From positions 10,896,021-10,960,020 of the forward strand of contig BSYO01000014.1 in the NCBI GenBank assembly GCA_033239525.1: DNA of 64,000 bases. The letters run 5' to 3'. The notes beneath the pieces were generated by a model. The model was not told where the DNA came from. It searched no databases and saw nothing but the letters and a program-made list of their open reading frames with translations. A program made the translations under genes and the position numbers. Positions within the stretch are counted from its first letter, which is position 1, and each line of letters begins with the position of its first letter. The DNA comes from Nepenthes gracilis. Taxonomy: Eukaryota; Streptophyta; Magnoliopsida; Caryophyllales; Nepenthaceae. Shown piece after piece: positions 21,648 to 32,418 of the stretch.

Positions 21648-22919
21648 TCTTCGAGTTTAGGAGGGATCACATGATCTCGAGGCAGGAATCGAAGAGAGCT
21701 CTTTTAGATCCTCCTTCACCCATTCAGGAAGTCAGACCTTCATCGGCGGTGGCGCAGTGCAAGAGGAAAGCCGGCACTATTACTATTGACGAGGCTAGCA
21801 CTCTTGCGGCTGCACAGGCTCCCAGCAATCCAAGGAAAAGTCAGGCTGCTCCGATGGAGCCTACTTCTTCGTCTTCCATGGAGCCAGATTACCTGATGGC
21901 TGGGCTACTTGCTGGGACTGGAGAGTACTCCGGGGTTGAGGCTTCTATGGAGGACTCTGGGACTATTGTGCAAGTTGTCACGAAGACACCGTCATTCAGC
22001 TGTCACTGCCAAGCGACTTAGCAGTGCCAATTGCCTCAACGCAGCCACTGCTTAAAGCTACCGGGCAAGAGGAGCCAGTTGCTATGCCGCGACTTGAAGC
22101 CGCCGGGCTAGTAGAGCCATCTATTGAGCAATCCGTTGAGCTAGGAGAGTCAGCCGCTGGAGCTCTTGCTGAGGCGGTTGACTTCTTTACAGAGCCCACG
22201 CTGGAGGCTGTTACTCCCAGCCTCCTAGACTCTATGCCGCTGGAGCTCTCCAGTGAAGTCAGGGCAGAGTAGTCTCAAGAGGAGCCCACCCCAAGTCCCC
22301 CCTCAGCAGGTTCTTATTAGAAGTCATAGAGATGGCCAAGAAGGCAACGAAGAGGTTTTGAAATAACCTTTCGAAGTTCTCCTTTTCTTTCTCCTGAGTC
22401 GTCGCTGCATATTTCTTAGACCCTCTGCAGGAAGATAAGATTTTGTTGGCCGTGCACAAGGGCCTGCACCAGAGAGACGCCATAATCGGTGACCACAATG
22501 AGGAGATCGTCGAGATAGAGGAAGAGATAGACCAACTGGACGCTCAAGTCCAGAAGCACCGAGAGGAGAGGGATGAACTCGAGCGGGAGCTGCTAAAGCA
22601 TAGGGCGCGATCAGCAGGTCAAGAGGAGAGGGTTGAACAAGCGAAGGCACTTGTGGGTGAGCTCCGGGGGAGGATAGCCTTGTTAGAAAACGAGCTATCC
22701 ACTCGTCTGCATCCTCAGGAAGTTAACCTGGCGCTATGGGCCAGGATTTTGGAAGGCGTCAGCATTTGTCACCACATTGCCAAGATTGTGGACTCCAATT
22801 TTCCAACCGGCATTCTTGACCCATCAAACCGTGCCACCCAAAGACACGAGGACCTGGTTATTTATGCTCGGGGCAACCAAGGGCCTCTTTCGCCCATCCC
22901 CGGGAGCTCTGCTCCTTAA
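21648..22919 (+). pseudogene. Tat2 antisense ORF, C-terminal part with coiled coil
   Basis: Continuation of the antisense ORF after the nested insertion. 21671-22021 encodes an S/P/A-rich linker (KRKAGTITIDEAS...). 22024-22272 continues in another frame with an acidic E/A/L-rich stretch. 22443-22919 is open for 158 codons and strongly coiled coil (EEIVEIEEEIDQLDAQVQKH ... LLENELS), then ARILEGVSICHHIAKIVDSNFP to a stop. Tat3 has the same architecture with a related end (VCLCRHIASVAVLGISEGIFD). The 3' flank (TTGTATTTTAGG...TTGTATATTTAAGC) resembles a plant 3' UTR. Its function is unknown; it is not a host gene. Confidence 0.75.
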
Positions 22920-23341
22920 TTGTAGTCTTGTATTTTAGGTTTTGATCTCCTCTTGTATATTTAAGCAAATTATTAAGGAATCACTCTTGCAGCATTTTGT
23001 TCTGTGTCCTACTTTTCCTTTCCTTGTTTGTTTCCTGCTTAATTTCTATTCCAGCCGGCTAACTTACTGAGTGCCTTTAGGCCGGTCAACTTGGAGCATT
23101 AACCGCCATGGTCTTGTTGCTCGGAAACAAACCCTCAGTCCTTAAGAAATTGCTTTCATACTTGAGCATGTCGTAGAGATTTGTGCCTGCATAATGTGTG
23201 GCATTGACCAATTTAAGATTCCGAGCGACCAGCTTTAGGATCTTTATTCTTTCAAACTTTGCCCCGATTTATTGACCGTCGTAAATTGACTGCGCTATCT
23301 CCTACTAGAGGATGTCATCACCCGTGTCGTTTAAACCACTT

Positions 23342-23475
23342 AAGGTTTAGTATTAGACCGCGAATAGGCCGCCTAGATAACTAAGGTTTAATTCGACCGC
23401 TTACAGGCTGTCTGGATAACAAGGGTTTTAATTCAACTGCTTACGAGCTACCTGGATTACCAGGGTTTGATTGCG
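23342..23475. repeat. Roughly 40-bp tandem repeats, Tat2 antisense ORF to integrase
   Basis: Three and a half units, each starting AAGGTTT or AGGGTTT, with GACCGC or CAACTGC in the middle and CCTGGATTAC or TCTGGATAAC at the end. A related, more diverged motif (AACCGCTTGCAGG) occurs at the same place in Tat3 near 45870. Confidence 0.75.
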
Positions 23476-23654
23476 AGCAAGTGAAAATTTACCCAACTTA
23501 GGGGCAATCTAAATCGTTTATTTCGTTTGACTTGTAAGCAAGCATTCATATGGAAAAGGGGAAAAAAGAAGAAAAGAGAAACATGGGACAATGCAAATCA
23601 GAAAAGGAATTTTCTTTCTTTGATCATGATATATTTTGCAAGCATGCTTCATGT

Positions 23655-24800
23655 AATACAAATAACCTACTTGGGTCTTCACTGGTAGTATCGCTTCAGG
23701 TGAACCGCATTCCACGTCCGTGGGACCAACTTGTCGTTCTAGGTTCGAAGCTTGTATGCTCCATTCTGCAAGACGGTTGAGACTAGGAATGGGCCTCCCC
23801 AATTATAGGAAAGCTTATTCCAATCGGTTGTCTTACCCATAGCCTCTATGATTTGCAAGATCAGGTTTTCAACTTTGAATTACCATGCTTTGACTTTCTT
23901 GTTGTAACAGTGAGCAATTCGTTGCTGGTAGGGGGCTATGAGCAGCCTGGCCTTATCTCAGGCTTCCTCCAATAGATTTAGGTGTTTCTTAATCTTTTGG
24001 GAGTTGCTGAGTTGATCGAATGCTTCGACCGTAAGGCTTGGAAACCCGATCTTAACCGGTATTACCACTTCAATCCCGTAGCAGAGATTGAAGAGTGTCT
24101 CGTGAGTTCGTTCCTTTGGAGTTGTCTGATATGAACACAAGACAGAGGGCAGCTCGTCGACCCAGGAGCCCCCTACGTCCTCTAGTTTGGTCTTCAAATT
24201 GTGGAGTGGCGTACGGTTGGTGACTTCAATCTATCCGTTTATTTGGGGGTAGGCTACCAAAGTGCGGATCAATCTGATGCCTAAGCTGGTACATTACTTG
24301 ATAAAGTATTTTCCAGAGAATTGGGTTCTATTGTCAATCACGATGACCTCGGGAATGCCAAATCTGTTAACGATACTCTGGCGAATGAATTCTAGAGGTT
24401 GTGCTCTGTGATCTTAGCCAGCGGGGCGACTTCAACCAATTTGATGAAGTAGTCAATACCTATGATGATAAACTTCATTTGCTCAAATGCGATGGGAAAC
24501 GGGTTGACAATGTCGAGCTTCCATTGCATGAAAGGCCAAAGAGCTTGGAGAAATCTTAGCTCCGCGGACAGCTGGTGGTGAAAATTACCGTGGAGCTAGC
24601 AATTCTCGCACTTCTTCACAAACTTTAGGGCGTCCTTCTTCATTATTGGCCAGTAATATCCCTAGCGCATGACTTTGAACGCAAGGTTCTTGTCGTCAAT
24701 GAGCGATCCACATATCCCAAGGTGAACTTCGCTCAAGGCGTAGTCGGCCTCCTCAGGAATAAGATACCAGAGGTACGGAGTCGAGTATCCAAGGTGATAC
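23655..24800 (-). pseudogene. Tat2 integrase remnant
   Basis: Read right to left. The end of the RNase H-integrase connector has GYYWPIMKKDALKFVKKC at 24600-24680. The H2C2 finger ends KKCENCQLHGNF. The core follows with stops, and then (23958-24197) KTKLEDVGGSWVDELPSVLC and ETLFNLCYGIEVVIPV. The C-terminal GPY/F-type segment LSYNWGGPFLVSTVLQNGAYKLRT and VPRTWNAVHLKRYYQ ends near 23655. That last phrase is typical of Tat-lineage integrases. Frame changes and stops make it non-functional. Confidence 0.85.
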
Positions 24801-25099
24801 AGCCATCCATCAACTATGGTGTACTAGCCGGTCTACTTTTTCATCCGCTTGGCTTCGTCCGCATTATCCAGCAGTGCTCCATCAGCAAGATATCTCCAAT
24901 ACGATGTCATCCAGGTTTTAGAGTCGGAAACTTGTATTGCTTCCTGTTCCTCTATGCTGGGAGTGTTCAAGACTTCCCTCATATCCCTTGAGTATTATTC
25001 TGGATTTTCGGCCGCTACCACTATAGCAAGTTGGTCAGTCTTCTAGTTCTCAGTTCTGGGAATGTGGACCAAGTTCAGTCTGCCAAATCTTCGGATCAC

Positions 25100-26850
25100 T
25101 TCCTTCACCTTGGTCTATTATTTAGCCAAGAGAGGGTTGCAAGCTTCGAAACTCCCATTGATCTGGTTAATGACTAACTCAGAGTTACTATAGACAGTCA
25201 GCTGCTTGGCTAAGCACTCCTTGGCTAGTCGTAGTCCAGCTAATAGGGTTTCATACTCAGCAATGTTATTGGTGGCCAAAAAATCAAGTTTGAAGGATAA
25301 TTTCACCTCAAACCCGTCAGGAGTCCTTAGGACAACACCGGCATCGCTGCCTAAGTTGGTAGACAATCCATCCACATTGAGGACTCATTCTGGCTCTTTT
25401 GGGTAGTGACCTGCGTCCTCAGTTGGATGCTCATCGACGATAGGGGTCGTGATATTGATGATGAAGTCCGCCAGGGCCTACCCTTGATGGCTGGCTTGGG
25501 TCAAAATTTGATGTCGAACTCTCCCAACTCAATGGCATACTTTACCAGTTGTCCGAAAACGTCAGGTTTTTAGATGATAGTCTTCAGTGGTTGGTCAGTC
25601 AGAATGACCATAATATGTGCCTGAAAATAGGGTCTCAACTTCCGGGTTAAGAAGACAAGTGCCAAAGCAAGCTTCTCAGCACCTGGTTAGTGTGTCTCTG
25701 TACCGGTCAACGTCTTGCTCACATAGTAGATCGGCCGCTGAGAGGCAGAGTCCTGGCGTACGATAATAGAGCTAAGAGCGACCTCTGATTCTACGAAGTA
25801 GGTGTACAGCTCTTCTTCGTCCATGGGTGATGTCAGGAACGGTGGACTGGCCAAGTATTACTTCAACTCATCGAAGGCTGCCTGGCACTCCGCAGTCCAC
25901 TTGAAACTATTTGCTTTAGTCCCCCTTAAAGCCTTGAAGAATGGCTAATACTTGTCCCCTGACTTTTCCCAGAAGCAAAACAGTGCTGCCAATCATCTGA
26001 TTATCCTCTGGATATCCTTGATGCTCTGTGGCGGAGACATGTTCATGAGGGCTTTGATATTCTCTAAATTTTCTTTGATCCATCGCTGAGAGATGATAAA
26101 ACCCAGGAATTTTCCCGAGGACACTCCGAAGAAACACTTCAAAGGATTCAACTTCCTCTGGTGTGTGCGGAGTACCTCGAAGGATTCAACCAGATCATGA
26201 ATGTGGTCATTGGTGGTCTTGCTTTTGAGGAGCATGTCATCAATATACACCTCCATATTGCGGTTGATCTGCTTCTTAAACATCTTGTTTACGAGCCTTT
26301 GATAAGTGGCACCTGCGATATTTAGACCTAAGGTATGACCTTATGGTAATAGGTGCCTTAGTTGGTCATGAATACGGTGTGCTCCTCGTTCTCTAGGCAC
26401 ATTCGGATCTAGTTGTAGCCCGAGTACGCATCCATGAAACTCAGCAACTCGTGTCCAGAAGTTGAGTCCACAAATAAGTCGATCCTAGGTAAATAGAAGT
26501 TGTCCTTTGGTCAGACTTTGTTGATGTCGGTGAAGTTGGCACACATCCACTATTTCCCATTACTTTTCTTTACCAGGACGACGTTGGAGAGTCAATTTGG
26601 GTACTAGATTTCCCTGATGAAGCCAACATCCAACAGCTTCTTTACTTCTTCTCGGATAGTTACGAACTTCTCCACAAAGTGGTTTCTCTGCTTCTTCCTG
26701 ATGAGCTTACCGTCGGGATTGAGGCCCAACTTGTGGACCATCACTCTGGCCAGAATCCCAAGCATGTTAGCAGGTATCCACTTGAAGATATTACCGTTCT
26801 GTCTCAAGAACACTATCATCTTGTCACGCAAGGGTCCGACAAGTGAGCCC
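25100..26850 (-). pseudogene. Tat2 reverse transcriptase and RNase H remnant
   Basis: The RT N-terminus is at 26604-26831 (MLGILARVMVHKLGLNPDGK ... EEVKKLLDVGFIREI). The catalytic and palm region is at 25993-26283 with YIDDMLLKSK intact and LNPLKCFFGVSSGKFLGFIIS. RNase H is at 25118-25375 (DGLSTNLGSDAGVVL, NNIAEYETLLAGLRLAKE). There the usual S-D-S-x-L-V reads SNSELV, so a catalytic aspartate is lost. Between these blocks the frame is broken. Confidence 0.87.
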
Positions 26851-26924
26851 CTAATCTGTACACACCTCTCCGGATCCTCCGGATTTAGTGGAACTAGGTC
26901 GGTTGCCTTACTGGGCTACGCCTG

Positions 26925-27400
26925 CTATAAGGTTACTTCATCTCGATGGTCCAGTTCTCCAGTAGGTCTTCCACTACCGCTTGGGACAATCTGGGACATG
27001 TAATATCTCCACGCAATTACTTGGTCACCTGGCACTTCACCGATACCGCATGCTACTGGAAATTTCATCTTTAATTGTGGTATTGAGGTGACAACTTTGA
27101 ACACTGCTAGGCACAACCGGCCCAGGATAGCATTGTATACGGAAGGTATGCCAACCATCAGAAAGTTGAGTGTGCAACTCACAGTTTTGGGGTACGTGCT
27201 CAAGGTGACCTCTAACTGTATCGATCCGTGGACAACCACAAGTTCGTTGTCTAGGCCATACAATGACCCTTCTGCTGGTCTTAGCTGATACTTTTTGAGT
27301 CCAAGTTTCAAAAATGTATCGAGATAAAGCAAATTTTTTAAGTTTTCATTATCAATAAAAACTTATTTTAGACGATATCATGGACTACCAACTGAAAAGA
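26925..27400 (-). pseudogene. Tat2 aspartic protease remnant
   Basis: Open from 27332 to 26925: LYLDTFLKLGLKKYQLRP, LVVHGSIQLEVTLSTYP, LMVGIPSVYNAILGR, VACGIGEVPGDQVIAWRYY. This is the Tat-lineage protease and its linker to RT. The active-site region just upstream (27340-27375) reads FIDNEN where a D-[ST]-G triad is expected; the aspartate remains but the glycine is gone. Proteolytic function is unlikely. Confidence 0.8.
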
Positions 27401-27559
27401 ATGCAAATACAATAAGGGGATCAACGTGTGGGAAAATTACATGACCCATGTCACTATCACTAAAGCTAATGACATTGTCTTCCACTCTCTACTTCTTCCC
27501 GTCAGATTGTCGCTCCTTGTGATCTACTTAGATCTTGGCAGATCAGATCATGATTATGA

Positions 27560-29108
27560 TAACCACTCCAATCACGACCCGGTTCCTTGGTTGGAACGGA
27601 TTTGGACCTTCTCCACTTGAGGTACTGGAACTCTACCCAGGGTTCCTGACGAACCTGGTGAGATGGCCCCTCTGAATAAGTTCCTCAATCTCCCACTGGA
27701 GCTCTTACATTCCTCCGTGGTGTGTTCCGAAGATCGATAGAAATTGCAGTATTTTATTGGATTTCCTCCTTCCATATTCTTCAGTGGCTTTGTCCATCTG
27801 AGGAACTTCTAGCCATGAATCTGAGAATGTTGGACCGTGTGTCGTTGAAAGGATTCAGATTGACCGGCCTGTACTCCTTATAGTCCAATGCTCCAGTCCT
27901 GTGCTACTTCTGGCAGGAATTGTCGCCATCACCATTCTTCCTCTTACCCTCAGCTGGGAAAGAGCAAGGCTGGCCACTCCCCTCAAGACGCTTTGCCTCG
28001 TTGGCCTCTTCGGCCGCTGCGTAGGCCCTGGTGATGGACTCCACTTTCCGAATGGTCTATAAATTCTTGTGGGTAAGGTGCCTGAAAAAGTCACCATGTC
28101 TCAATGCAGAGATAAAACTACCAAGTTTCATCTCCTCGGTGAGCCTTGGGATTCTTTTGGCTTCCGCCGTGAACCAATCTAGAAATTTCCTCGGGTTCTC
28201 TCCCTATTTTTGCTTGATGTGGGAGAGATGCCAAGATTGTTTCCCTTCCCGGCGATTGGAAGCATATTGGGCCAAGAAAAGATCGACGAGTTCCTGAAAA
28301 CTCCGGATCGAGTTTGATGGGAGCCGATGGAACCAGATTCTAGCGTCCCACTTCAAGGTGAGAAGGAAACATCAGCACATTGCCGTGTCGTCCAGGCTTT
28401 GGAAACTCAAATGGGTGCGGACGTGATCCAAGTGGTCCGCAGGATCAGTGCTCCCATCATAAGAGTCCAGTGCTGGCATCTTAAATTTGACCGGCAATGG
28501 TCAACTGAAGATCTCAGTAGTGAAGGGAGATCTCTCCAGATCAACGGTGTGTTCATTGTCATCTTTGAACATGCAGTTCCAGATCTTCTTGACTTTTGCC
28601 TCCACTCGAGAGGCATTTTTGGATCTCTTAGAATTGAGGTATGTCCTCAACTCTGTTCTTTCAGCTATGCGGCACGTAGCCAACCGGCTGCTACTACTGG
28701 TGGATCTAACGATTCAGGAGGCTCCCTCTAGAATCTAAGGTCGTGGCTCTTTTCGACATGATCACGGGTTTCTCCACTCTGGACTCTCATCCAGAGTCCT
28801 GTTGCCAAAGCACCCTCCGGAGCATTAGAGTTGTCCAACCTCATAGCCTTCTTAGCTGGCTTCTTCTTCCTCTGGCCTCCTCACCTGGAGACCGGAACAG
28901 GAGCTGAGGACGGAGGAGCCCCCTTCTTCAGTTTGCCCTAGTGAGTGAAGAGTATTTAGAGTATTCTGGACATGTTGTTTATCTGCTCCACCAAGTTAAG
29001 GAAAAACGGTGCTGGCTGCCCTCCAACCAAATTACCAACTAAGTGGTCCTGGTCGAGAGAGGTAGTGTCTCTAGCAGGAGCACTAGTTTGGGCTCTGGTG
29101 TTCACCAT
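27560..29108 (-). pseudogene. Tat2 gag remnant
   Basis: The start at 29108 gives MVNTRAQTSAPARDTTSLDQDHLVGNLVGGQPAPFF. Recognisable pieces continue leftwards in changing frames. The nucleocapsid-like motif YCNFYRSSEHTTEEC followed by a LFRGAI-type segment lies at 27690-27760 and marks the gag end. Colinear with Tat1 gag (2437-4074). Multiple frameshifts and stops. Confidence 0.82.
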
Positions 29109-29160
29109 TTTGATTGATGATACTAACTTTGAAGATGAAAGTGGTTGGCTTTTCGTTTGC

Positions 29161-29179
29161 TTCTCACAGACGGCGCCAA
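29161..29179 (-). other. Tat2 primer-binding site
   Basis: The minus strand reads TTGGCGCCGTCTGTGAGAA directly after the LTR end. TGGCGCC primer sites are usual in the Tat/Athila branch. I cannot identify the tRNA with certainty. Confidence 0.75.
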
Positions 29180-30190
29180 TGATGCGTCCTGCATTCAAAC
29201 TTGAATAGATTCGGGTTACATAGTCCCTCAGATTTCAATCTCTATTCACCGAGCTTTAGGTCCTACACACTAACAATTTCAAACAAAAGATCAGATGACG
29301 GCGAGATATAGTCCCTTCGAAAATATTCCGACGCTTAAATTAATAATCATCCTTCTGAAGATAAAAAGGTGGGTGTAGAGGAAGCAGTATGAATGCTGAT
29401 GAGTGTTTGCGGATGGGAGAGTGCACTTGTAGAGAGAGTGGCTTCATTGTTGCTCGTGATGAACAGCTTCTTTAAGTACTAAGTTCATAATGAACTAGTA
29501 GCAAAGAGAGAGAGAGAGAGTATAGGGTGCTCAAGAGAGTTGGAGAGCTTTTGAAAGCCTAAGTATGCTTGAGGCATTTAGAGGGTGAGAGAAGGTGTTT
29601 AGAGGGTGATTCAAAGCGTGCCTTTGGAAGGAGTTTCCATGCCCTTTCATAGCCATGGCCCCTTCGCTGTCCTCCTTATGCAGCGAGGCTGGATGCCCGC
29701 ACTCTGTTGGGGATCATTGCCTTTCTAGCGTAGACGTGATTGTCGTATTTGACAACGGTCAAGAAGGTTGATCTCCTTCTTTCTGCATTTTGTAACCATT
29801 AGAATTTCCAATAGACTGCAAATGGATTCTAGCGCCTTTCTTTAAGATGTACTTTGATTCTGGAGGTGACCGTTACAGTAAATCCGTCCTTCTTTGGAGA
29901 TGCAAAAAATTAGAGCAGACGACTGCTGTGGCTTGCAAACGGACACGTGGCCCAATTTGGACAAGGGCCACATTCATCCTGGGCCCTAGCCAACCTCCTT
30001 TCCACTTCTCCGGTCAATGGAACCGTTGACCATCCTGACCTTAGAGGGGCCTTTGCTAATATTTGGCCTCTGCCAGCTCACTTAGTTCTTGTCTGGTCAA
30101 CAACAGTGTTGACCATCTAGGCAGGAATAGGCCGCTGAAAATTTGGACCGCCTCCTCCTTTAGGTCAGCCTGCTACAGGCATCCCCGTCA
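29180..30190 (-). repeat. Tat2 5' LTR (right)
   Basis: 1011 bp, TGATGCGTCCTGCATTC...GGCATCCCCGTCA, followed by TSD AATTA at 30191-30195. Homologous along its whole length to 8922-9933. Its TATA box is mutated (CTATGAAAGGG on the minus strand), so the 5' promoter is probably weaker than the 3' copy. Confidence 0.92.
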
Positions 30191-30195
30191 AATTA

Positions 30196-30779
30196 ATATC
30201 AAACGATTGTGGTTGAATGGGTTAAATTACTCCCCTTTTTGGAATGATAAGATCCTCAAAGGCATCAAAAAGAGAATAGGCCAGTACTTTGTCCAAGGTC
30301 AAGAATTATCAACTTTCAAAGTAAACATGCAATTTGCATCATTTTTTTCTTCTTTTTTTTTTTTTTTTTTGCATTTGGCACAAATTTCTCCAAACATTGT
30401 AGTACTGCCTGTTATATATCACGTAACATATTCATAACACACCCTATAATTTTGCATCGCCAATCCCAACAGATAATTTGGATAGTCATTTATGCATGCA
30501 ATGATCACAATGGCCAAAAATTGAAAGAGAAGAAAGGAATAGAAGGGGAAAGAGAGTTCTAGAAGGAAAGTTCTAGCAAAGAAAGAGAAAGAGGCGTGCA
30601 CCGAAGGATACTTGAAAACAAAAGTATATTCCTCCTCTTCCTATAACCAAATGACCATATGTACAAAAACATAACAACATTCTTTTATGCTAAATAAAAT
30701 AGAAAGTATAAATATAAAATATAAGCTTAGCAGTGTACAATGCAACAATTTGCTAACAAATATGCTTAAATGTGATTCC
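30196..30779. other. Short spacer without recognisable genes
   Basis: AT-rich, with a T-run at 30353-30370. It separates Tat2 from the next retroelement fragment. The ORFs here have no family resemblance I can see. Confidence 0.5.
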
Positions 30780-32418
30780 GAAATTTTAGTGGTTGTTGGA
30801 TTGGCCATCCGCCCCTTGAAATCAGACGACCGGTTGGTGTATTATTAGCCGCATTAATGAGACATCTAACATTGCCATCTCCATTAAAGAGAACTTTATC
30901 CTTAATGTTAAATATGAAAAAATCTTGGCTAAATTCAGCAGCAGGCTCCTAAGTAACGTCTGCAGGGGCATGAAAATCCCATTGGACAAGTAATTGGGGA
31001 ACAAAATTACCATGCTATAAAATTTTTCAGAAGCCAAGAATCTGTGTAGAATACATTAGTGGCTGCGAACCACATACTTCGATCAGCAGATCAACGAGCT
31101 GGTCAGCAAGGTCATCATAGCATTTTTTGAGTAGGGATAAATAAAAGACATTATGAATTTTTGAATGAGCTGGAAAATTCAGACAATATACAACTAATCC
31201 GATCCGATCCAATATACAAAAGGGTCCATAATAGCGTTTAGTGAGCTTGTTGGATTGTCGGTGTGCCATTGTAGTTTGACAGTAGGGTTGTACTTTGATG
31301 AAGACCCAATCACCTACCTGAAATTCTTTATCAGTTCGATAGGTATCAATCTAATTTGTCATGCGTAGTCGAGCTCAATGAAGATTAGCTTTAAGAGTGG
31401 CAAAGATGTTAGAATAATCAATGAACAATTGAACGACAGAGGCTAGCGAGGAAGTGCCTTGGACATAGTCGACTAATGATGGGGGTGATCTCTTGTACAT
31501 GGCCTCAAAGGGGTTTATTTTTATGAAAGTGTCAAGCAGTATTATAACTCCATTTAGCACGTGGTAGATACCTAACCCATCTACATATAAGGATTTTCAG
31601 CAGCAAAGTATTGCAAATAATCTTCCAAACAGTGATTAATCACCTTTGTATGCTTGTCTATTTGCGGGTGATAAGAGCTACTTGTGGACAAGGTAATGGC
31701 CTGGGACTTAAAGAGCTCTCTCCAGAAGATGTTTAGAAAAATGAGATCCCAATTTGAGACGATGTTAGTCGGGAATCCATATAAATTGCAAATATCTTTG
31801 ACAAAAACCTCCGTAAGACTAGCAGCCGTGAAGTGAGTGCCCAATGGAGAAAAATAAGCATATTTACGCAGACGATCCACCACTAAAAAATTCACTGTTT
31901 TTCCACCCGTGGGAGGCAGATGGGTTATGAAGTTCATAGAAAGGGATTCCTAAATTTTACCTAGAATGGGGAGCAGTTGTAGCAGTCCTTAAGGAGTTGA
32001 GTTCAGTTTCTTCACTTGCTGGAAAACGGCACACTTCAATATATAATCACAAATGTCCTTCCGCATTTGAGGCCAATAAAAGGTAGTAGCTATTCTAGCT
32101 AGTGTGCATTGAAATCCAATATAACCTCCCAGGGGAGCCTTATGGTACTCTTGTAATATTAAATCCTATAAAGCTGAGTCAGTTTGTACTAAATTCTATT
32201 CTTATAGAAAATCAAGCCATCCCACAATGTGTAATGCTCAAAATCTCCTAGACATTCTTGAAGTGAGGTGACTAAGTTGACTGAAGCTGGATGTTGTATG
32301 TAAAAATTACAAAGAGCAGTCAGTAATGTCATCATGGGTTTTGATACAATGTGTATAACATAACAAGAACCTTCGGATAGTCGAAACAGGGTATCAGCAG
32401 GGTCATTCTCTTGCCATG
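30780..32418 (-). pseudogene. Chromovirus pol fragment (integrase and chromodomain)
   Basis: Ty3/gypsy sequence different from Tat and from the nested Tekay element. 32189-32418: post-RNase H linker (ENDPADTLFRLSEGSC). 31581-31937: integrase core (MNFITHLPPTGGKTVNFLVVDRL ... SSSYHPQIDKHTKVINHCLEDYL). The second catalytic aspartate position reads IVSNWD and the glutamate position reads TKVIN, so two of the D-D-E residues are lost. 31375-31560: PFEAMYKRSPPSLVDYVQGTS. 31027-31269: KRYYGPFCILDRIGLVVYCL and SKIHNVFYLSLLKK. 30780-31010: chromodomain-like tail (VQWDFHAPADVT-stop-EPA ... NIKDKVLFNGDGNV). Truncated on the right by the LTR that starts at 32419. Confidence 0.85.

Larger units (their letters stand above)
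8922..30190 (-). mobile_element. Tat2: full-length Ty3/gypsy Tat-type retrotransposon carrying nested insertions
   Basis: Left LTR 8922-9933 (1012 bp) and right LTR 29180-30190 (1011 bp) start TGATGCGTCC and end CCCC(A/G)TCA. The 5-bp duplication AATTA flanks both sides (8917-8921 and 30191-30195). Read on the minus strand the order is 5' LTR, primer site, gag, PR, RT, RNase H, integrase, antisense ORF, polypurine remnant, 3' LTR. An antisense ORF between integrase and the 3' LTR is typical of Tat-lineage elements such as Grande, Cinful and Retand. Without the nested block 11420-21647 its own length is about 11.0 kb. In the first 89 aligned LTR bases I count 24 mismatches, mostly transitions, so the insertion is old. 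Confidence 0.93.

Noticed and set aside
22355..22430. Candidate intron in the Tat2 aORF before the coiled coil (GT...CTCTGCAG), and a similar one in Tat3 near 44713-44835
   Set aside because: Donor and acceptor look plausible, but joining them does not restore the coiled-coil frame in either copy, so I cannot support splicing here.
22324..22650. 108-aa minus-strand ORF
   Set aside because: Shadow of the coiled-coil frame on the plus strand.
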